Origin: Romboutsia faecis
GTDB lineage: Bacteria; Bacillota; Clostridia; Peptostreptococcales; Peptostreptococcaceae
DNA length: 64,000 nt
Direction of reading: 5' to 3'
NCBI RefSeq assembly: GCF_014323405.1
Contig: NZ_JACRWE010000002.1
Location: forward strand, 248,001 to 312,000
Shown here: positions 62,697-64,000 of the stretch, piece after piece
Layout of the letters: the number at the start of each line of letters is the position of its first letter
How positions within the stretch are numbered: the stretch's first letter is position 1
The notes under the pieces: model-generated
Seen by the model: only the letters and a program-made list of their open reading frames with translations
The model's database searches: none
What the model was told of the DNA's origin: nothing
Translations under genes and position numbers: made by a program

Positions 62697-62820
62697 AATA
62701 TTACATATATGTTAATGAATACTAAGATTTAAAAAATATATAACAATATTTAATTTTTTTACGTACCAATAGGTAAAAAAACAAAAAATAATACCTAAAT
62801 TTTATGAGGTGAGATTGATT

Positions 62821-64000
62821 ATGGAAAATATCCAAGAATACATGCAAATATTGAAGTTGCTAAATATAATAATACTGATTTCTATTATAGTTTTATCTGC
62901 ATTTATGTTTTTTTTATATAAAAATATATCATTTGCAATTATTTTATTAATACATAGTATAGAAATAGGAGTTAGTATTTATTATATAAGTTATTTATCA
63001 TCAAATTTAATAAATATGGACATAACCTATTTGATTAGCTTAATGTTTATTACTAAAGTTATAATATTAACTTTATTTTATAAGAAAATCAATTTTAAAA
63101 GGTATCTAAATTTTTTATTAATAGTAGGGTATACACTTGCAGTATTATCTTTAAGTTCCGGTTATGAAATATCAATGATTATAAGTATTATATTAAATAT
63201 CTTAATTGTTAATCTAGGAATTATAGATAAGATAAAAAATGTAAAGCGTAATCTTAATAAAAATAGGCACAAGTTAAAACTAAACAGAAGATACATATCA
63301 AAAGCCATAACAGAAATGGAACTACAATCTAATCTAAAGCATAATCTCAATGAAAAAGTAAAGACACTAAACAATAAAATAGAAAACACTATGGAAACAT
63401 TGAATTTACCTATATTTATTTTGAATAGTGAAGGTGATTTTATTTATGGAAATAGGGAATTTGAAATGTTTTTAAAAGAAGATAATATTTATTCTCAAGA
63501 GGCAAATATTATAGCTTATTTAAAAAAGAGAATAAAAAATTTTGATGAAATGATAAATAGTATAAACTCTGCATGTAATCAAATTGATAAGTTTATAAAT
63601 ATTAACACTTATGATGATAAAGTATTTAAATTTATTTGTACTTTAGATGTAATGAATGAAGAAACTCTAAAAATATGTATATTGGAAAATATTACAGATG
63701 ATATAAAAATGAAAAAGGGATTAAAAGAGAGTGAAGAAAGATATAAGAAACTTATGAATATATTAAATGATGGAGTAATAATTCATACTATTGATACAGT
63801 AAGTTATATAAATGATAAAGCATTAGAGTTATTTAATATAGATAAAAAGATGAAGAAAGTATTATTAATAGATGATATAAAAGGGAATATAATTAAGAAA
63901 AATAGAAATAGTTTTATAAAAAATATAGATCTAGTTAGAGAGGGAAAAGAAGATAAAACGATAAATAAGATAGAGACTGAAGATGGGAAGATAATTGAAT
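62821..64000 (+). CDS. Membrane PAS-domain sensor, probably histidine kinase, 3' end outside window
   Basis: A partial gene of at least 393 codons running off the window. ATG at 62821 follows GAGGTGAGATTGATT. It begins with a membrane domain of about five helices (residues 15-135), then a basic helical linker. A first PAS-like domain starts at about residue 195 (LNLPIFILNSEGDFIYGNREFEMF), and a second at about 305 (ERYKKLMNILNDGVIIHTIDTVSYIN). The kinase domain itself is not in the window, so a diguanylate cyclase or other output cannot be excluded. It has its own promoter downstream of sigK. Similar orphan PAS kinases feed Spo0A in clostridia, which is only a suggestion here. Confidence 0.75.
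   Translation, partial: MENIQEYMQILKLLNIIILISIIVLSAFMFFLYKNISFAIILLIHSIEIGVSIYYISYLSSNLINMDITYLISLMFITKVIILTLFYKKINFKRYLNFLLIVGYTLAVLSLSSGYEISMIISIILNILIVNLGIIDKIKNVKRNLNKNRHKLKLNRRYISKAITEMELQSNLKHNLNEKVKTLNNKIENTMETLNLPIFILNSEGDFIYGNREFEMFLKEDNIYSQEANIIAYLKKRIKNFDEMINSINSACNQIDKFININTYDDKVFKFICTLDVMNEETLKICILENITDDIKMKKGLKESEERYKKLMNILNDGVIIHTIDTVSYINDKALELFNIDKKMKKVLLIDDIKGNIIKKNRNSFIKNIDLVREGKEDKTINKIETEDGKIIE

Overview
The window is 64 kb of low-GC, spore-former chromosome with almost every gene on the + strand. Gene order follows the Bacillus/Clostridia core: rsmB-rlmN-prpC-prkC-rsgA-rpe-thiN-spoVM-rpmB-yloU-fakA-recG, rsmD-coaD-ylbJ-tmcAL-yceD-rpmF-plsX, spoIIIAA-AH-yqhY-nusB-xseAB-ispA-dxs-tlyA-recN-spoIVB-spo0A, spoIIM-xerD-deoB-punA-pdp, and mltG-trmR-trhP1-udk-pbp-sigK. 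The sequence is AT-rich, SigK lacks a pro-sequence, and a steA/steB group lies beside spo0A. I infer a Peptostreptococcaceae member related to Clostridioides, Paraclostridium or Romboutsia. The species cannot be fixed from the sequence alone.

Layout. 1-7.2 kb: RNA methylation, a Ser/Thr phosphatase/kinase pair, a ribosome-assembly GTPase, and the rpe and thiN metabolic genes. 7.3-8 kb: an unrecognised 49-residue membrane protein, the 25-residue SpoVM, and rpmB on the minus strand. 8.3-14 kb: Asp23/YloU, fatty acid kinase FakA, recG, rsmD, coaD and a coiled-coil protein. 14.2-15.4 kb: ylbJ (minus). 15.5-22.7 kb: a complete lactate-oxidation operon (GntR regulator, permease, nickel lactate racemase, EtfB, ferredoxin-fused EtfA, FAD lactate dehydrogenase), inserted between ylbJ and tmcAL. 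22.8-27.8 kb: tmcAL (minus), ackA, yceD-rpmF and a solitary plsX. 27.9-33 kb: the full spoIIIA operon. 33-46 kb: yqhY, nusB, a TsaD-like paralogue, the DNA repair and isoprenoid genes, spoIVB, spo0A and cca. 46-51.4 kb: an envelope operon (SteA, SteB, a GT2 glycosyltransferase, a short divergent phosphoglycosyl transferase, DUF3866, Nudix). 51.5-56.4 kb: spoIIM, a Xer recombinase with an altered active site, and nucleoside phosphorolysis genes. 56.6-64 kb: mltG, a wobble-uridine modification pair, udk, a class B PBP, sigK, and a PAS-domain membrane sensor cut by the window end.

How it works together. The window holds the sporulation master regulator (Spo0A), the engulfment and feeding-tube machinery (SpoIIM, SpoIIIA, SpoVM), SpoIVB and the late mother-cell sigma factor. 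Several regulatory sites fit that programme: 0A boxes ahead of spo0A and mltG, and SigE-like promoters ahead of ylbJ, spoIIM and sigK.

The most unusual items are these. (1) Long hairpins bury the Shine-Dalgarno of spoIIM and of the PBP gene; for spoIIM a SigE-like promoter lies so that its own transcript would lose the blocking arm. (2) SigK is uninterrupted and pro-less. (3) The positional XerD orthologue has three of its six catalytic residues replaced. (4) The steA-steB-glycosyltransferase-DUF3866 operon is poorly characterised. (5) Two matching palindromic operators lie ahead of the lactate operon.

No tRNA, rRNA, insertion sequence, prophage or CRISPR array was seen.
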